Assembly: GCA_036924285.1 (NCBI GenBank)
Contig: JAYKYS010000009.1
Span: 14,570,001 to 14,634,000 of the forward strand
Direction of reading: 5' to 3'
DNA: 64,000 nt
Origin: Asterella californica
Lineage: Eukaryota; Streptophyta; Marchantiopsida; Marchantiales; Aytoniaceae
The notes under the pieces are model-generated. The model was not told the DNA's origin. It worked only from the letters and a program-made list of their open reading frames with translations, and did not search any database. Position numbers and translations under genes: made by a program. How positions within the stretch are numbered: position 1 is the stretch's first letter; every line of letters starts with the position of its first letter. Positions 63,345-64,000 of this stretch are shown here, in pieces.

Positions 63345-64000
63345 GAGCTGAAGAAATTTATCTTTGTCTTCTTCTCTAATAGATACTTGATTATATCCTG
63401 AAAATCCATCAAGAAAACTATAGTACTCATGACCAGCTACCCTATCCAAAATAGAGTCTGTAAAAGATAAAGGATGATGGTCTTTTCTTGTTGCTGCATT
63501 CAGTTTTTGAAAATCTTGACATACTCTAATTTTACCAGTCTTCTTCTCGGGTACTATCACTATAGGTGATACCCATTCACTGCTAAGGACATGAAAGATA
63601 ATACCTGCAGTTAAGTACTTATCAATCTCATCTTTGACTAAGAGGGAGTATTTCGAGTTTAGCCGATATTATCTTTGTCTCACATGTACAGAGTTTTCTA
63701 GCAGGTCAATTCGATGTTGGCCCTACTTTGCAGGAATGCCTTTCATGTCTTCAATCTTCCAAGCGAACACATCCTGGTAGTAAGTTAACATGTCGTCGAT
63801 ACACCTCCAATTCTGCTCATTGTAACTTTGCTGTGATCTTCAAAACTTTACCCTCTTCAAGGACCATGTCCACTGTTGCTGACTTCAGTATCATTCTTTC
63901 AGTGTGGCTCACCTCTGAACTTTTTGTCCCAACAGTGATACTATTCTCCATTAGGCCCTTTGCACTCTTCTTCTTCTATCTCATAGCATTGCAAGTAGTT
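63345..64000 (-). pseudogene. B/J-like RT relic at the window end
   Basis: The minus strand reads VSPIVIVPEKKTGKIRVCQDF near 63565, LNAATRKDHHPLSFTDSILD, then VAGHEYYSFLDGFSGYNQVS and IREEDKDK before the break at about 63345. This is the RT fingers and palm start of the same Athila/Tat-like type as B and J, with a closer match to the ancestral FSGYNQ. Upstream to 64000 the linker before RT is visible in pieces with stops (for example near 63700-63780). It continues beyond the window. Confidence 0.75.

Overview
The window looks like intergenic DNA of a green plant nuclear genome, packed with Ty3/gypsy LTR retrotransposons. The plant assignment rests on three things: an element primed by a tRNA whose 3' end matches the plant nuclear tRNA-Glu end as I remember it (59841-59858), reverse transcriptases of the FLDDFCVFG type known from plant Athila/Tat-like elements, and a small spliced gene with GT/AG introns. 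One family (A) resembles a lineage I know best from basidiomycete fungi and early-diverging land plants, so a bryophyte, lycophyte or charophyte is more likely than a seed plant. The species cannot be named from the sequence alone.

Layout. 1-4697: decayed minus-strand chromovirus (C) with an integrase chromodomain. 4698-5155 and 13850-14970: plus-strand Athila/Tat-like relic (B), split by a complete 8.7-kb element A (5156-13849, LTRs 1373 bp, 4-bp target duplication ACGT). 14971-21493: gag-only element D with 2-kb LTRs that carry tandem repeats. 21522-29549: a second, decayed copy of A (A') on the minus strand, inserted with target duplication ACGG into a gag relic E (21494-21521 and 29550-30374). 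30375-34924: LTR plus truncated gag-protease-RT of a third A-like family (G). 34925-36418: sequence without genes that holds a 148-bp tandem repeat. 36419-40560: LTR and degenerate gag of family F/E, interrupted by a solo LTR. 40561-49851: the least repetitive part, with one probable spliced host gene on the minus strand (45337-47421). 49852-51281: inverted copy of the G LTR. 51600-62793: an F LTR head, then a minus-strand B-like relic (J), itself split by the youngest element H (53033-60661, LTRs differing at one site of 799, intact 1608-aa Gag-Pol, target duplication GGTC). 62794-64000: another F LTR head and another B-like RT relic.

How the parts work together. A is autonomous in design. 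Gag is followed by Pol in the -1 frame, and the overlap holds a GGGTTTT slippery heptamer, a 6-nt spacer and a strong stem-loop, conserved in A'. This copy of Pol is broken by a 13-nt deletion. D has no pol but shares A's LTR ends, primer-site sequence, polypurine tract and Gag ancestry, so it looks like a non-autonomous partner of A. H is the only element here with a fully open coding region. It also has an extra zinc-knuckle ORF upstream of Gag. No rRNA, tRNA, CRISPR or bacterial-type features were seen.
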